From: Chloroflexota bacterium
GTDB taxonomy: Bacteria; Chloroflexota; Anaerolineae; Anaerolineales; Villigracilaceae
Direction: 5' to 3'
DNA: 64,000 nucleotides
Assembly (NCBI GenBank): GCA_016234555.1
Contig: JACRBJ010000032.1
Coordinates: 186,001-250,000 of the forward strand
Shown: positions 31,545 to 39,451 of the stretch, in pieces
Layout of the letters: each line of letters opens with the position of its first letter
Numbering within the stretch: the stretch's first letter is position 1
The notes under the pieces: generated by a model
The model's database searches: none
Told to the model about the DNA's origin: nothing
The model's input: only the letters and a program-made list of their open reading frames with translations
Position numbers and translations under genes: made by a program

Positions 31545-31573
31545 TGATATACTTCCTAAAAATCCTTTAGGAA
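31545..31573 (+). promoter_or_regulatory. dnaN promoter with operator-like inverted repeat
   Basis: TGATATACT (31545-31553) fits an extended -10 box. It is followed directly by the inverted repeat TTCCTAAA (31553-31560) and TTTAGGAA (31566-31573), which would cover the transcription start. This placement suits a repressor site or a 5' hairpin. Confidence 0.45.
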
Positions 31574-31589
31574 TCGAGGGCGAACACCT

Positions 31590-32723
31590 ATGAAAGTAAC
31601 TGTCCTTCAAGAAAATCTGGCGCGCGGTTTGAGCATTGTCTCCCGCGCTGTTTCGCCGCGCAGCACGCTCCCCGTTCTTTCCAACATTTTGATCGCGACC
31701 GACGAAGGTCGCCTGCGACTCTCCGCCACCAACCTCGAGTTGGGCATTACCTGTTGGATCGCGGCGCGGATCGATGAAGAAGGTTCCACCACCGTCCCCG
31801 CGCGGACGTTTGCCGACCTGGTGAATGCCCTGCCCGGCGACCAGGTGCAGTTATCTTTGGATGTGAAGACCCAAAGCCTGCATGTCAAGGGTGGTACGTC
31901 GAACAACGACATCAAGTGCATCGACGCCCAGGAGTTCCCTCCGCTTCCCACGCCTGAAATGGATGGTGCGGTCCCGTTGAACGTGGTGGATTTCAAGGAG
32001 ATGATTCAGCAGGTGGCGTTTGCCGCCTCGACCGATGAAGCCCGCCCTGTGTTGATGGGCGTGCTGATGAATGTTGACAAGGACAACGTGACGATGGTTG
32101 CCGCCGACGGTTTCCGTCTTTCCGTCCGCAAGGCGCAGCTCTCGCATTCCGCTCCGCATCCAATTAATGTGATTATCCCCGCCCGCGCGTTGAACGAACT
32201 GGCGCGTGTGGCGTCCGATGGCGAAGAACAAATTTACATGGTCGTCCCCAAGAATCGCGGACAGGTTCTCTTCCGCGTGAAGGATGTGGAAGTGGTCTCG
32301 CAGTTGATCGATGGGACCTTCCCCGATTACCAGCAGATCATCCCGCGCAGTTACAAGTCACGCACGCTGGTTTCGACTGCGTCCCTGCTCAAGGCGTGCA
32401 AGCAGGCTGAAATCTTCGCCCGCGAAGGCTCGAACGTGGCGCGCTTCGACATCAAACAATCCAGCGGCGAAATGCAGCCGAGCGAAGTCGAAATCTCCGC
32501 CACCTCCGAAGAGACAGGCAAGAACGAGACCATCGTCGAAGCCACAGTGGACGGCGGCGGTGTGCTGATCGCGTTCAACGTCAAATTCCTGCGCGAAGTC
32601 CTGGAGGTCATCAAGACTCCGAATGTGGCGCTGGAAACGTCCGCGGCGAACGCGCCTGGCGTCATCAAGCCAGTCGGCGATGACAAGTTCCTGCACGTCA
32701 TCATGCCCATGCACCTGGGGTAA
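31590..32723 (+). CDS. dnaN: DNA polymerase III beta subunit (sliding clamp)
   Basis: The ring-shaped clamp tethers the replicative polymerase to DNA. The protein has 377 residues, normal for DnaN, with three repeated clamp domains. Recognisable segments are MKVTVLQENLARGLSIVSRAV, RSTLPVLSNILIAT, PARTFADLVNALP, DEARPVLMGVLMN, VAADGFRLSVRKA and the ending DDKFLHVIMPMHLG. dnaN often lies beside dnaA and oriC; here neither dnaA nor recF is adjacent. It is divergent from the DUF5674 gene and followed by a PEP/pyruvate-binding-domain gene. Its presence fits an origin-proximal location. Confidence 0.96.
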   Translation: MKVTVLQENLARGLSIVSRAVSPRSTLPVLSNILIATDEGRLRLSATNLELGITCWIAARIDEEGSTTVPARTFADLVNALPGDQVQLSLDVKTQSLHVKGGTSNNDIKCIDAQEFPPLPTPEMDGAVPLNVVDFKEMIQQVAFAASTDEARPVLMGVLMNVDKDNVTMVAADGFRLSVRKAQLSHSAPHPINVIIPARALNELARVASDGEEQIYMVVPKNRGQVLFRVKDVEVVSQLIDGTFPDYQQIIPRSYKSRTLVSTASLLKACKQAEIFAREGSNVARFDIKQSSGEMQPSEVEISATSEETGKNETIVEATVDGGGVLIAFNVKFLREVLEVIKTPNVALETSAANAPGVIKPVGDDKFLHVIMPMHLG

Positions 32724-32802
32724 GTTTGCAAGTTGAACGTTGAAAGTTCAAGATTGAGTGCTGCTCGAATCCGCTGGACGGTAAATCGTCTGGCGGATTT
32801 TG

Positions 32803-32808
32803 TATAAT
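32803..32808 (+). promoter_or_regulatory. -10 box upstream of the PEP/pyruvate-binding gene
   Basis: A perfect TATAAT follows TTTTG and lies 68 bases before the ATG at 32877. The best -35-like hexamer (TGGACG, 32775) is too far away at 22 bases, so recognition may rely on the -10 region. Confidence 0.4.
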
Positions 32809-32876
32809 ATTCCGGCAGGTCCCATTACCCGTCGCTTATTATTTCTTATTTTTACCGCCCAACAGTCAGGTGAATT

Positions 32877-35261
32877 ATGTCCACTCCAAGAATATCGGTT
32901 GACAACGTGCTGCGTGTTTTTCTTGCGCTTAATCAGTATCCCATTTTGAGCAAGCGCATCCGCTCGCGGATGAGGAAGGAGTTGTACGCGCGCGGCATCA
33001 TTACAAAGGAAAATCTCGATGCGGAGACTCGCAAAAAGGGAATCGAATCCCAGGTACGCGAGGGACTTCACAATCCGCTGGAGGAGGAGCAGGCGGATGT
33101 TTGGGAAACGCGCCTGTTGCGCATCCGCGACTCGCTGACCGATTTTTACTACGCCCACAATTTCCCCTACGAGGAGTTTGAGAATCTTGTCCGTCAGTTG
33201 TTGACGGAGCATGGCAGCCCTGATTCGGATTTCGTCTGGTTCAATCCGGAACTCGCCCCGCAGGAGATGTTGTTCGATCAGGCGGAAATGATCGAAGCCA
33301 TGCCTCCCGAGGAGCGAAAAAAGTACGAGGCGCGCTTGAAGGAGCTCAAGGTGGTGATGATCCGTACGATGATCAGCGACCAGTTGAAATACATCAAGAT
33401 CGCGCGCAAATGGTTTACAGTGGGGGACTTGAAAGATATCCGCGCGCGCAAGATCGGCGGTGGCAAAATAGGAGGCAAGGCCGCGGGAATGCTGCTTGCC
33501 ATGCGTATCATCAAGGAGACCGCGCCTGAGGATGTTGCCGCCCGATTTAGGCTTCCTACTTCCTACTATCTTGGCTCCGACGTTTACTATAACTTCCTGA
33601 CCTTCAATGGCTTGATGCGCTGGAATGACCAGAAATATAAATCGGACGATGAAATGCGCGCAGACTACCCAGCCTTGCGCGCCGATTTTCAGCGGGGACA
33701 GTTCCCCGCCGAAATTATGGAGAGCCTCGAACATATTTTGCAGGAGGCGGGTGACCGACCATTAATTGTCCGCTCTTCCAGTTTGCTGGAAGATAACTTC
33801 GGCACATCCTTTGCGGGAAAATACGAAAGCATCTTTCTCCCCAACCAGGGCAGTCACGACGAAAAATATTCCGCGCTCACCCGAGCCATCACCACGATTT
33901 ATGCCAGCGTGTTGAACCCCGACGCGCTGATGTATCGTCACATCAAGGAACTTGCCGACTACGACGAACGCATCGGCATCCTGATTCAATTTGTGGAGGG
34001 TGAAAAGATGGGACGATATTACTTTCCCCACGCGGCGGGAGTTGCGTTTAGCCGCAACATCTACCGTTGGTCGCCGCAGATCAAGCAGGAGGATGGATTC
34101 GTGCGCCTTGTCTTTGGGCTTGGCACCCGCGCCGTGGACATGGTCGGTGACGATTATCCGCGTTTGGTTGCGCTTAGTCATCCACGTTTGCATTCCTCGT
34201 CGGATGTTCGCAGGATCAAACGTTATTCCCAGCAAAATGTGGATTTGATCGATATCGAAACCAATTCATTCACCACGGTTCCCGTCCGCGATGTGCTTGA
34301 TGCGGATTGTCCTCCGCTGCGGTTCATTGCCCAGGTGGACGAAGACGGCGACCTCATGCCGATCCGCTCACGGCTGGCTGATACAGCCAAAATGGTTGTC
34401 ACGTTTGACGGTTTGCTGGCTCGCACTCCGTTTGCTTCTAGCATGCGTACTGTGTTGAATTTGCTGGAGACATATTATAAATCCCCAGTGGACACGGAGT
34501 TTGCTCTGGAAATTGTCAACCCCGATGGTCACGCCGATGTGCAGATCACGCTTTTGCAATGCCGTCCTCAAAGCCATATTCAGGATGGGGTTGAGATTCA
34601 AATCCCACATGACCTCGATGAAAAGGATATAATTTTCTCCACGCAGACGATGGTTCCACAGGGAGCCGTGCAGGAAATTCGTTACATCCTCTTCGTGCCT
34701 TCCGAGGGATACTTCAGCCTTGCCTCGCAACATGAGAGAACAATGCTGGAACGAACCATCGGTCAATTGAATGCCTTGTTGAAAGACGAAGTTTTTATCA
34801 CAGTCGGACCTGGGCGCTGGGGAACGTCAACGCCCGACCTGGGTGTGCATGTCACGTATAGCGATATTTACAATACACATGCGTTGGTTGAATTGGCGGG
34901 CGAGTCGGTCGGCGCTTCGCGTGAGCCGTCTTTCGGGACACACTTTTTTCAGGATTTAATGGAAGCTGACATTTATCCGCTTGGCGTCTTCCTCGACGAT
35001 AAGAATACCATCTTCAAACGTGACTTCTTTTACGACACGCCCAGCCATTTAACTGAGTTTATCTCGGTGGACAATCCGCGTGTGATCGAAGCCCTGCGAC
35101 TGATCGCTGTCAACGATTATCGTCCCAATCATCACCTGGATTTAATCATGGATGCGCACAAGAGTTATGCGGTTGCCTTCCTTGTAGAAGAAGAGGCGGA
35201 AGTCGAAGTCGTTCAAGAGAAGAAAACGATGGTGAGTGGGTTACCACCTGTAATGGAATAA
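32877..35261 (+). CDS. PEP/pyruvate-binding-domain protein, 794 aa
   Basis: This is a large cytoplasmic protein with an ATP-grasp-type PEP/pyruvate-binding domain as in pyruvate phosphate dikinase and PEP synthase. Residues 1-185 are unassigned and charged. The nucleotide-binding domain begins at about 190 with KIGGGKIGGKAAGML, followed by RPLIVRSSSLLEDNFGTSFAGKY, which is the signature of the N-terminal domain in PEP synthase, and by FSRNIYRWSP and FGLGTRAVD. No swivelling His domain (TxGGxxxHA) and no PEP-binding barrel is seen, so it is not a complete dikinase. The C-terminal 230 residues are unassigned. It may phosphorylate or sense a small molecule. It is probably the only gene in its transcript and ends at a strong terminator. 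Confidence 0.82.
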   Translation: MSTPRISVDNVLRVFLALNQYPILSKRIRSRMRKELYARGIITKENLDAETRKKGIESQVREGLHNPLEEEQADVWETRLLRIRDSLTDFYYAHNFPYEEFENLVRQLLTEHGSPDSDFVWFNPELAPQEMLFDQAEMIEAMPPEERKKYEARLKELKVVMIRTMISDQLKYIKIARKWFTVGDLKDIRARKIGGGKIGGKAAGMLLAMRIIKETAPEDVAARFRLPTSYYLGSDVYYNFLTFNGLMRWNDQKYKSDDEMRADYPALRADFQRGQFPAEIMESLEHILQEAGDRPLIVRSSSLLEDNFGTSFAGKYESIFLPNQGSHDEKYSALTRAITTIYASVLNPDALMYRHIKELADYDERIGILIQFVEGEKMGRYYFPHAAGVAFSRNIYRWSPQIKQEDGFVRLVFGLGTRAVDMVGDDYPRLVALSHPRLHSSSDVRRIKRYSQQNVDLIDIETNSFTTVPVRDVLDADCPPLRFIAQVDEDGDLMPIRSRLADTAKMVVTFDGLLARTPFASSMRTVLNLLETYYKSPVDTEFALEIVNPDGHADVQITLLQCRPQSHIQDGVEIQIPHDLDEKDIIFSTQTMVPQGAVQEIRYILFVPSEGYFSLASQHERTMLERTIGQLNALLKDEVFITVGPGRWGTSTPDLGVHVTYSDIYNTHALVELAGESVGASREPSFGTHFFQDLMEADIYPLGVFLDDKNTIFKRDFFYDTPSHLTEFISVDNPRVIEALRLIAVNDYRPNHHLDLIMDAHKSYAVAFLVEEEAEVEVVQEKKTMVSGLPPVME

Positions 35262-35296
35262 AAAAACAGGACTGCTTAAAAACAGTCCTGTTTTTT
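35261..35296. terminator. Bidirectional terminator between convergent genes
   Basis: A 14-bp stem (35261-35274 with 35283-35296) with A-run and T-run on both sides surrounds CAGGACTG/CAGTCCTG, with an eight-base loop. It serves the plus-strand PEP/pyruvate gene and the minus-strand envelope operon. Confidence 0.88.
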
Positions 35297-35335
35297 TATT
35301 TTTGAATATAGAACACTTGTTCTATTTGGTTTGTT

Positions 35336-36136
35336 TCATACTCCGCCCGTTACCTGTTTAATCACATCAGGCTTATTCAACGCCTCAACATTTAAGTCTA
35401 CGAATTTAGGCTTGAGCCATAACATAACTCCTAAACTAATAAGAGCAAAGACTCCAACAATTCCCTCCAAAGCAATCATGCTAATATTTTGAACGAGGTA
35501 TACAGCGGTAGCATCCACAACCGTGTGCCATGTCACTGCCAACCAAAACCAAATATGCTTTTTGCTGATCAATCCATACATCACCATCACAGACAATGCC
35601 ACATGCAGACAAATGGCGAAGATGCGTTCCGCAACTCCGAGAATTGCCAGATATGGCGGCGTTGACCAATATGCCTCGATTTGTTGCTTCGCCAGTTGAA
35701 GTTGTTCTGGTGGGATGCTTGGCGCAGTGGACAAGTCAATGTAGCGATAAGCAAGCATATTGACGAATGCAATTGCAGCAAGAACGCCAAGAATGATGGC
35801 TTCGGTGCCTCCATGTCCAAGCCCAATGTAAACACCCACGTTCCAGGTTCGAGCCTTCTTGAGGATGAACTTGAATAAAATGTAGCGTGCTGTTTCTTCG
35901 AATAGTCCAGCCAGCGCGCCAAGTATCAGTGCATACTCAATGACTCCCCAGGATTGAAATGTTGAGGTCAAGGTAAGCACCAAGGGTACATGCAACACCT
36001 GCGAGGCTATAAACGTCAGACCGCCCACAAGGAATAACTTCCACGGCAGTTTGAATTTCCGTGCGAAATAAAATCCCGCGATGATCGGCAGCAGGATCAT
36101 TCCCACAAAATTGATAATGAGCATGATTTCGAGCAT
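35336..36136 (-). CDS. YhfC-family intramembrane metalloprotease-like protein
   Basis: This is a polytopic membrane protein of 266 residues. It resembles YhfC-family glutamic or CPBP-like intramembrane peptidases. The motif order fits: FEETARYILF (EExxR), then GLGHGGTEAIILG, HVALSVMVMYGL and WHTVVDATAVY. At least seven hydrophobic segments are visible. TAGGAGA precedes the start. It is the last gene of a six-gene operon with an SdpI-like protein, a slipin and a GntR regulator. CPBP-type proteases and SdpI-like proteins both occur as bacteriocin immunity factors, so a role in envelope defence or membrane quality control is inferred. Confidence 0.82.
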   Translation of the reverse strand: MLEIMLIINFVGMILLPIIAGFYFARKFKLPWKLFLVGGLTFIASQVLHVPLVLTLTSTFQSWGVIEYALILGALAGLFEETARYILFKFILKKARTWNVGVYIGLGHGGTEAIILGVLAAIAFVNMLAYRYIDLSTAPSIPPEQLQLAKQQIEAYWSTPPYLAILGVAERIFAICLHVALSVMVMYGLISKKHIWFWLAVTWHTVVDATAVYLVQNISMIALEGIVGVFALISLGVMLWLKPKFVDLNVEALNKPDVIKQVTGGV

Positions 36137-36144
36137 TCTTTCTC

Positions 36145-36375
36145 CTAATTGAATGTTGACGGCATCGAACGACGACGGATGGCTTCGCGAGTCAGCGGAC
36201 GTTTAGCAATCACGTTGATTTTGTTTGCATTCTCGATGATGTGAGTGGATACAACTTCCCAGCCTTCTTTGCCCCATTCATTGAGAAGTTGTTCCAGCTC
36301 ATCCGCTTTCACGCCAGACCAGAATGCACCCACGGTCTGTACGCGATATTCCCATTGTTTGATTTCTTCAGTCAT
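36145..36375 (-). CDS. DUF4177-like small protein, 76 aa
   Basis: This short soluble protein has the DUF4177 pattern: WEYRVQTVG at the start, LEQLLNEWGKEGWEVVS in the middle, and a final strand INVIAKRP. The family is of unknown function and is often found beside membrane proteins. AGGAGA precedes the ATG. It lies eight bases upstream of the YhfC-type gene in the same operon, so the two are surely cotranscribed. Confidence 0.8.
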   Translation of the reverse strand: MTEEIKQWEYRVQTVGAFWSGVKADELEQLLNEWGKEGWEVVSTHIIENANKINVIAKRPLTREAIRRRSMPSTFN

Positions 36376-36457
36376 TTTGGTCTCCTAAATGTTGGCGGAA
36401 ACTCATAGTTACTTTTAACAGAAGCTATTACAGAGGCAGTTTTTCGAGGATTTCCAT

Positions 36458-36473
36458 CGTTTCACTTGAAACG
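36458..36473. other. Degenerate parS-like site
   Basis: CGTTTCACTTGAAACG differs from a perfect parS palindrome by one central base. It lies directly after the sdpI-like stop, 687 bases from the perfect copy on the other side of that gene. Whether ParB binds it is uncertain. Confidence 0.45.
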
Positions 36474-37124
36474 TCATGCCTTCGTTTCGCCGCGATACAA
36501 CACATACGAGTAGACTATCAGAAAAAGGGATGATCCAATCAGCGGGACGAACATCAGCCAAAAGGCGGTCATGCCGCCGAAGAATCCGCCAACGATTGAC
36601 AGTGCGCCCGAAGCCATGAACAAAACCGAGCCGAGTTGGTGGGTCTTGTCCCACACCGTATCGCTGGAGAGAGTCCAGGGTGTCCGAATTCCGATGAAGA
36701 AGTTGCGCTTGGCTTTCTTCAGCATCCAGCCAACGGCAATGAACAATACGCCGAGAAATGGAAGCATTGCTGTGCTCATCTTGAAATCTTGATAGCCCAG
36801 GCTCCAGGCTAAAGTCAGCCCGTGGACGTAAAGCATGAATGCCACGATCAGCACGATGAACAAGTTGAAGCTCTCGCGGAATTGCGTGATGTTCGCCTTG
36901 AGCGGATCAATGTTTGGCAGTACCAAGAACAGCATCAGCATTCCCAGAGTGATGAGCGGCATTAGGGATACGCCCCAAAACTTGGACATATAACCGTCCA
37001 CCTCATCGTTGGCGTTCCAGTGCGAAGCCATCTGGTTAGGAAGTTGATGCCATAGCATTGCTCCCGCCAGCACAGCCAGTCCGATCAGAACAAGGGTGAT
37101 GATGGTTGTGGTTTTTGTTGTCAT
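36474..37124 (-). CDS. SdpI-like DUF1648 membrane protein, 216 aa
   Basis: The N-terminal DUF1648 part is evident from LPNQMASHWNANDEVDGYMSK (about 28-48), and the SdpI part from KRNFFIGIRTPWTLSSDTVWDKTHQ (about 139-163). Six membrane segments are predicted. In Bacillus SdpI is the immunity protein against the SDP toxin and also a signal transducer; most homologues are uncharacterised. AAAGGAA precedes the start. It sits between slipin and DUF4177 genes, with a perfect parS site just upstream and a degenerate one just downstream. No SDP-like toxin gene is adjacent. Confidence 0.88.
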   Translation of the reverse strand: MTTKTTTIITLVLIGLAVLAGAMLWHQLPNQMASHWNANDEVDGYMSKFWGVSLMPLITLGMLMLFLVLPNIDPLKANITQFRESFNLFIVLIVAFMLYVHGLTLAWSLGYQDFKMSTAMLPFLGVLFIAVGWMLKKAKRNFFIGIRTPWTLSSDTVWDKTHQLGSVLFMASGALSIVGGFFGGMTAFWLMFVPLIGSSLFLIVYSYVLYRGETKA

Positions 37125-37144
37125 TTGTTTTCCTTTCGTTCGCG

Positions 37145-37160
37145 CGTTTCACGTGAAACG
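37145..37160. other. parS centromere-like site (perfect palindrome)
   Basis: CGTTTCACGTGAAACG is a perfect 16-bp palindrome whose 14-bp core GTTTCACGTGAAAC is the conserved chromosomal parS sequence bound by ParB. It lies in the 65-base gap between the slipin and sdpI-like genes. Such sites cluster near the replication origin in most bacteria that have them. Confidence 0.85.
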
Positions 37161-37189
37161 CCCTGTTTGAACACAGCCTCGCTGTATTC

Positions 37190-38125
37190 CTATTTGTTTT
37201 CCTTCGGCAAATTGCTCTGTGCCAGCGAGACTACGCCGCCCAACGCGCCAAGATTCATTGAGTCAACCGCGGAGGATGGGACGATGACCAGCGCGCCCTT
37301 TTGTTTCAGACCTTCAAAGAGCATGTTCATGGCGCGTAAGTGCAGTGCTGTGGGATTGTCAACGTACGCCCGCGCCGCTTCCGCAAACGAAGCCGCGATT
37401 TGCTGTTCAGACTCGCCAAGGATGACCCGCGCCTGGCGTTCACGCTCCGCCTGCGCCTGACGGGACATGGCGTCTTCCAAATCCTGTGGGATGACCACGT
37501 CGCGGATTTCCACCGATTGCACGGTGATGCCCCAAGGCGTGGTGCGCTCGTCAATGATTTTTTGCAGTTCCTCGTCCATTTTTGCGCGACCGACAAGGAT
37601 ATCTGCCAGGGTCATTTGACCAATAATCTCACGCAGAGCTGTTTGTGCTGCCCACGCAATCGCGGAGTTGTAGTCGGTAACTTCAAGGGCGGCTTTTTCA
37701 GCGTCCCACACGACCCAGAACAGAACGGCGTCAACATCAACGGGAACGGTGTCTTTGGTGAGGGTTTTCTCGGCAGAGAAGGATGTGACCGCCACACGAT
37801 GGTCAATCCACATCACGGCTGTGTCAATGATTGGGATGATCCAAAATAAACCTGGACCTTTCAACCCCTTGAACTTTCCCAGCCTCAGCACAACGACTTT
37901 TTCCCATTGTGCTGCGACCTTCATCGCAAACAGGAAATAGGTTCCGATAATTGTCCAGCCGAGAACCCATGCGCCAAGAACAATGTCTGGATAGCGGCCA
38001 TCGCCAAGAATTGCTCCCACAATTGCGATGATGAGAAATACGGCGAACAAAGTCCCTGCAATCGGCGGGATGTGTTGGTCGTCTTTTCCTTTTTGTAACA
38101 AGGATTTGAGTGGTTTGGTATTCAT
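37190..38125 (-). CDS. Slipin (stomatin/SPFH-domain protein), 311 aa
   Basis: This is a membrane-anchored SPFH protein. It has two hydrophobic segments near the N-terminus (about 22-68) and then the stomatin core: EKVVVLRLGKFKGLKGPGLFWIIPIID, VPVDVDAVLFWVV, the paired helix ALREIIGQMTLADILVGR, and GITVQSVEIRDVVIPQDLEDAMSRQAQAERE. The C-terminal helix is Ala- and Glu-rich as in oligomeric slipins. No NfeD gene is adjacent, unlike many slipin loci. AGGAGA precedes the start. Slipins organise membrane microdomains; in this operon a link to envelope stress is inferred. Confidence 0.92.
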   Translation of the reverse strand: MNTKPLKSLLQKGKDDQHIPPIAGTLFAVFLIIAIVGAILGDGRYPDIVLGAWVLGWTIIGTYFLFAMKVAAQWEKVVVLRLGKFKGLKGPGLFWIIPIIDTAVMWIDHRVAVTSFSAEKTLTKDTVPVDVDAVLFWVVWDAEKAALEVTDYNSAIAWAAQTALREIIGQMTLADILVGRAKMDEELQKIIDERTTPWGITVQSVEIRDVVIPQDLEDAMSRQAQAERERQARVILGESEQQIAASFAEAARAYVDNPTALHLRAMNMLFEGLKQKGALVIVPSSAVDSMNLGALGGVVSLAQSNLPKENK

Positions 38126-38171
38126 ATTTATATTCTCCTGATTAGTAACAATTTATATCAAGTGTCATCTT

Positions 38172-38852
38172 TCAACTTTTTTGGTTCCTCGGCTTCCGCG
38201 GAAACAACATTGGCGTTCTGGCCTTGTACTCCAGATACGATGTTCCAAATCGAATCTCCAACTCTCGTTCTTCATATACCTTCACAAAGAAAAGTAATGC
38301 TGGTGCAAACACGATGAGGGACCAGAGCACAAACAGAGCGGACTGAAACCAGATGCCCAGCGACAAAAGCAATGTCAATGCAGCAAGCACCATGGGATTA
38401 CGTGTCCAGGCATACAACCAGTCCACTGCCAGTTTCTTGCTGAGGGCAATTGCAAAAGGCGCGCCTAGTCCTTTTACAGCAAGATTTGCCACTACTAACA
38501 ATCCAGCCAAGCCAGTGACTATCACCAGAAACAAACCAACGCTGGTTGGTATTGGAAGCACCCAGCCAGACCAGTCTTGATGAGTGGTTACTGCTCGGAT
38601 AATGCCCACACCGAACAGCCCTCCCACTACATAATGAACAAATGTGGTTACCCAAACGGCGCGGCTTGTTGTTTGGCGGCGGTCCAGTATCATCCTCCCA
38701 AGCAAGGCAAAAGGAAACACCAACAGTATGCTTCCCACAATGAAGGATAGATTTGTGACGTTTGAAAGCGGTGTATCCAATGCCAGCCACCATATAAACC
38801 ATATGAACACCAAGAGGGCAACCTTCACCAGAAATTCAACAACGTGTTTCAT
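38172..38852 (-). CDS. Isoprenylcysteine-carboxyl-methyltransferase-like membrane protein
   Basis: This membrane protein of about 226 residues has roughly six hydrophobic segments. The C-terminal part matches the ICMT/phospholipid methyltransferase type: YAWTRNPMVLAALTLLLS, where the RNP triplet is the conserved SAM-contacting motif, and later VYEERELEIRFGTSYLEYKART, with the EE pair and the Y..Y pattern. The start at 38852 follows GGAAGG. The stop is 47 bases before the slipin start, and the gene follows the GntR regulator by 34 bases, so all belong to one operon. The methylated substrate is unknown. Confidence 0.8.
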   Translation of the reverse strand: MKHVVEFLVKVALLVFIWFIWWLALDTPLSNVTNLSFIVGSILLVFPFALLGRMILDRRQTTSRAVWVTTFVHYVVGGLFGVGIIRAVTTHQDWSGWVLPIPTSVGLFLVIVTGLAGLLVVANLAVKGLGAPFAIALSKKLAVDWLYAWTRNPMVLAALTLLLSLGIWFQSALFVLWSLIVFAPALLFFVKVYEERELEIRFGTSYLEYKARTPMLFPRKPRNQKS

Positions 38853-38886
38853 ACGTACCTTCCTTTGGTTTTGTAAAACCATTCAA

Positions 38887-39306
38887 CTATTTGCTTTCTT
38901 TGTCTATTGATTCTCTTTCAGCCTTTAGTTTGTCTTTTACTGTTTGGCTGATTTCACGTTCCGAGAAGCCAAGCCGAAAGGCTTCATTGATAAATCGCTG
39001 TGTGAGTTCGGCAAGCGACTCCCGCCTCAACTTTTCGCTGATCTCTGGTGGCGGGATCTCTATGATGTATGTGCCACGTCCTTGCTGGGTGGAGATGATT
39101 CTTTCTTCATCCAATATACGATATGCGCGTGCAATGGTGTTGAAGTTGACTCTCAATTCCGATGCCAGCGCGCGGACCGTTGGCAGTTGGTCGCCAGGCT
39201 TCAAAATCCCATTCACCAGTTGACTTTGTATCTGGTTGACGATTTGAGTGTAGATGGGTAGCCCTGAATGAAAGTCGAGGTTTAGGGTGAGTTTCTTTTC
39301 TGCCAT
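38887..39306 (-). CDS. GntR-family regulator, YtrA subfamily
   Basis: This is a short GntR regulator of 139 residues with a winged-helix domain (about 10-80) and only a small helical C-terminal dimer part, as in YtrA. The domain shows LPIYTQIVNQIQSQLVNG, GDQLPTVRALASELRVNFNTIARAYRILDEERII and QGRGTYI. YtrA-type regulators usually repress membrane or transport operons and respond to envelope-active antibiotics. It is the first gene of the operon running down to the YhfC-type gene. Three AATTGTA direct repeats overlap its -10 box, so autorepression is likely. Confidence 0.93.
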   Translation of the reverse strand: MAEKKLTLNLDFHSGLPIYTQIVNQIQSQLVNGILKPGDQLPTVRALASELRVNFNTIARAYRILDEERIISTQQGRGTYIIEIPPPEISEKLRRESLAELTQRFINEAFRLGFSEREISQTVKDKLKAERESIDKESK

Positions 39307-39318
39307 GCGCCATCCTTA

Positions 39319-39373
39319 AATTGTACTAATTGTATCATTGTCATAATTGTACTCTTTTTCACTTTTTTGTCAA
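39319..39373 (-). promoter_or_regulatory. Promoter and operator of the GntR envelope operon
   Basis: On the minus strand TTGACA (39373-39368), a 16-base spacer and TACAAT (39351-39346) form a near-consensus promoter. Three plus-strand copies of AATTGTA at 39319, 39328 and 39345 overlap the -10 box and the transcription start. This arrangement fits repression by the GntR protein encoded directly downstream. Confidence 0.7.
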
Positions 39374-39451
39374 TCCCCCTGGGAATAAAAACTTCGCCCT
39401 AAGCATAGCCTACAAGCGAAGCGGTTATTTCCTGCGTAGTTGGAGCGTGGG

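Noticed and set aside
32748..33734. A 328-residue open frame opposite the start of the PEP/pyruvate-binding gene
   Set aside because: It overlaps conserved coding sequence on the plus strand and resembles no family.
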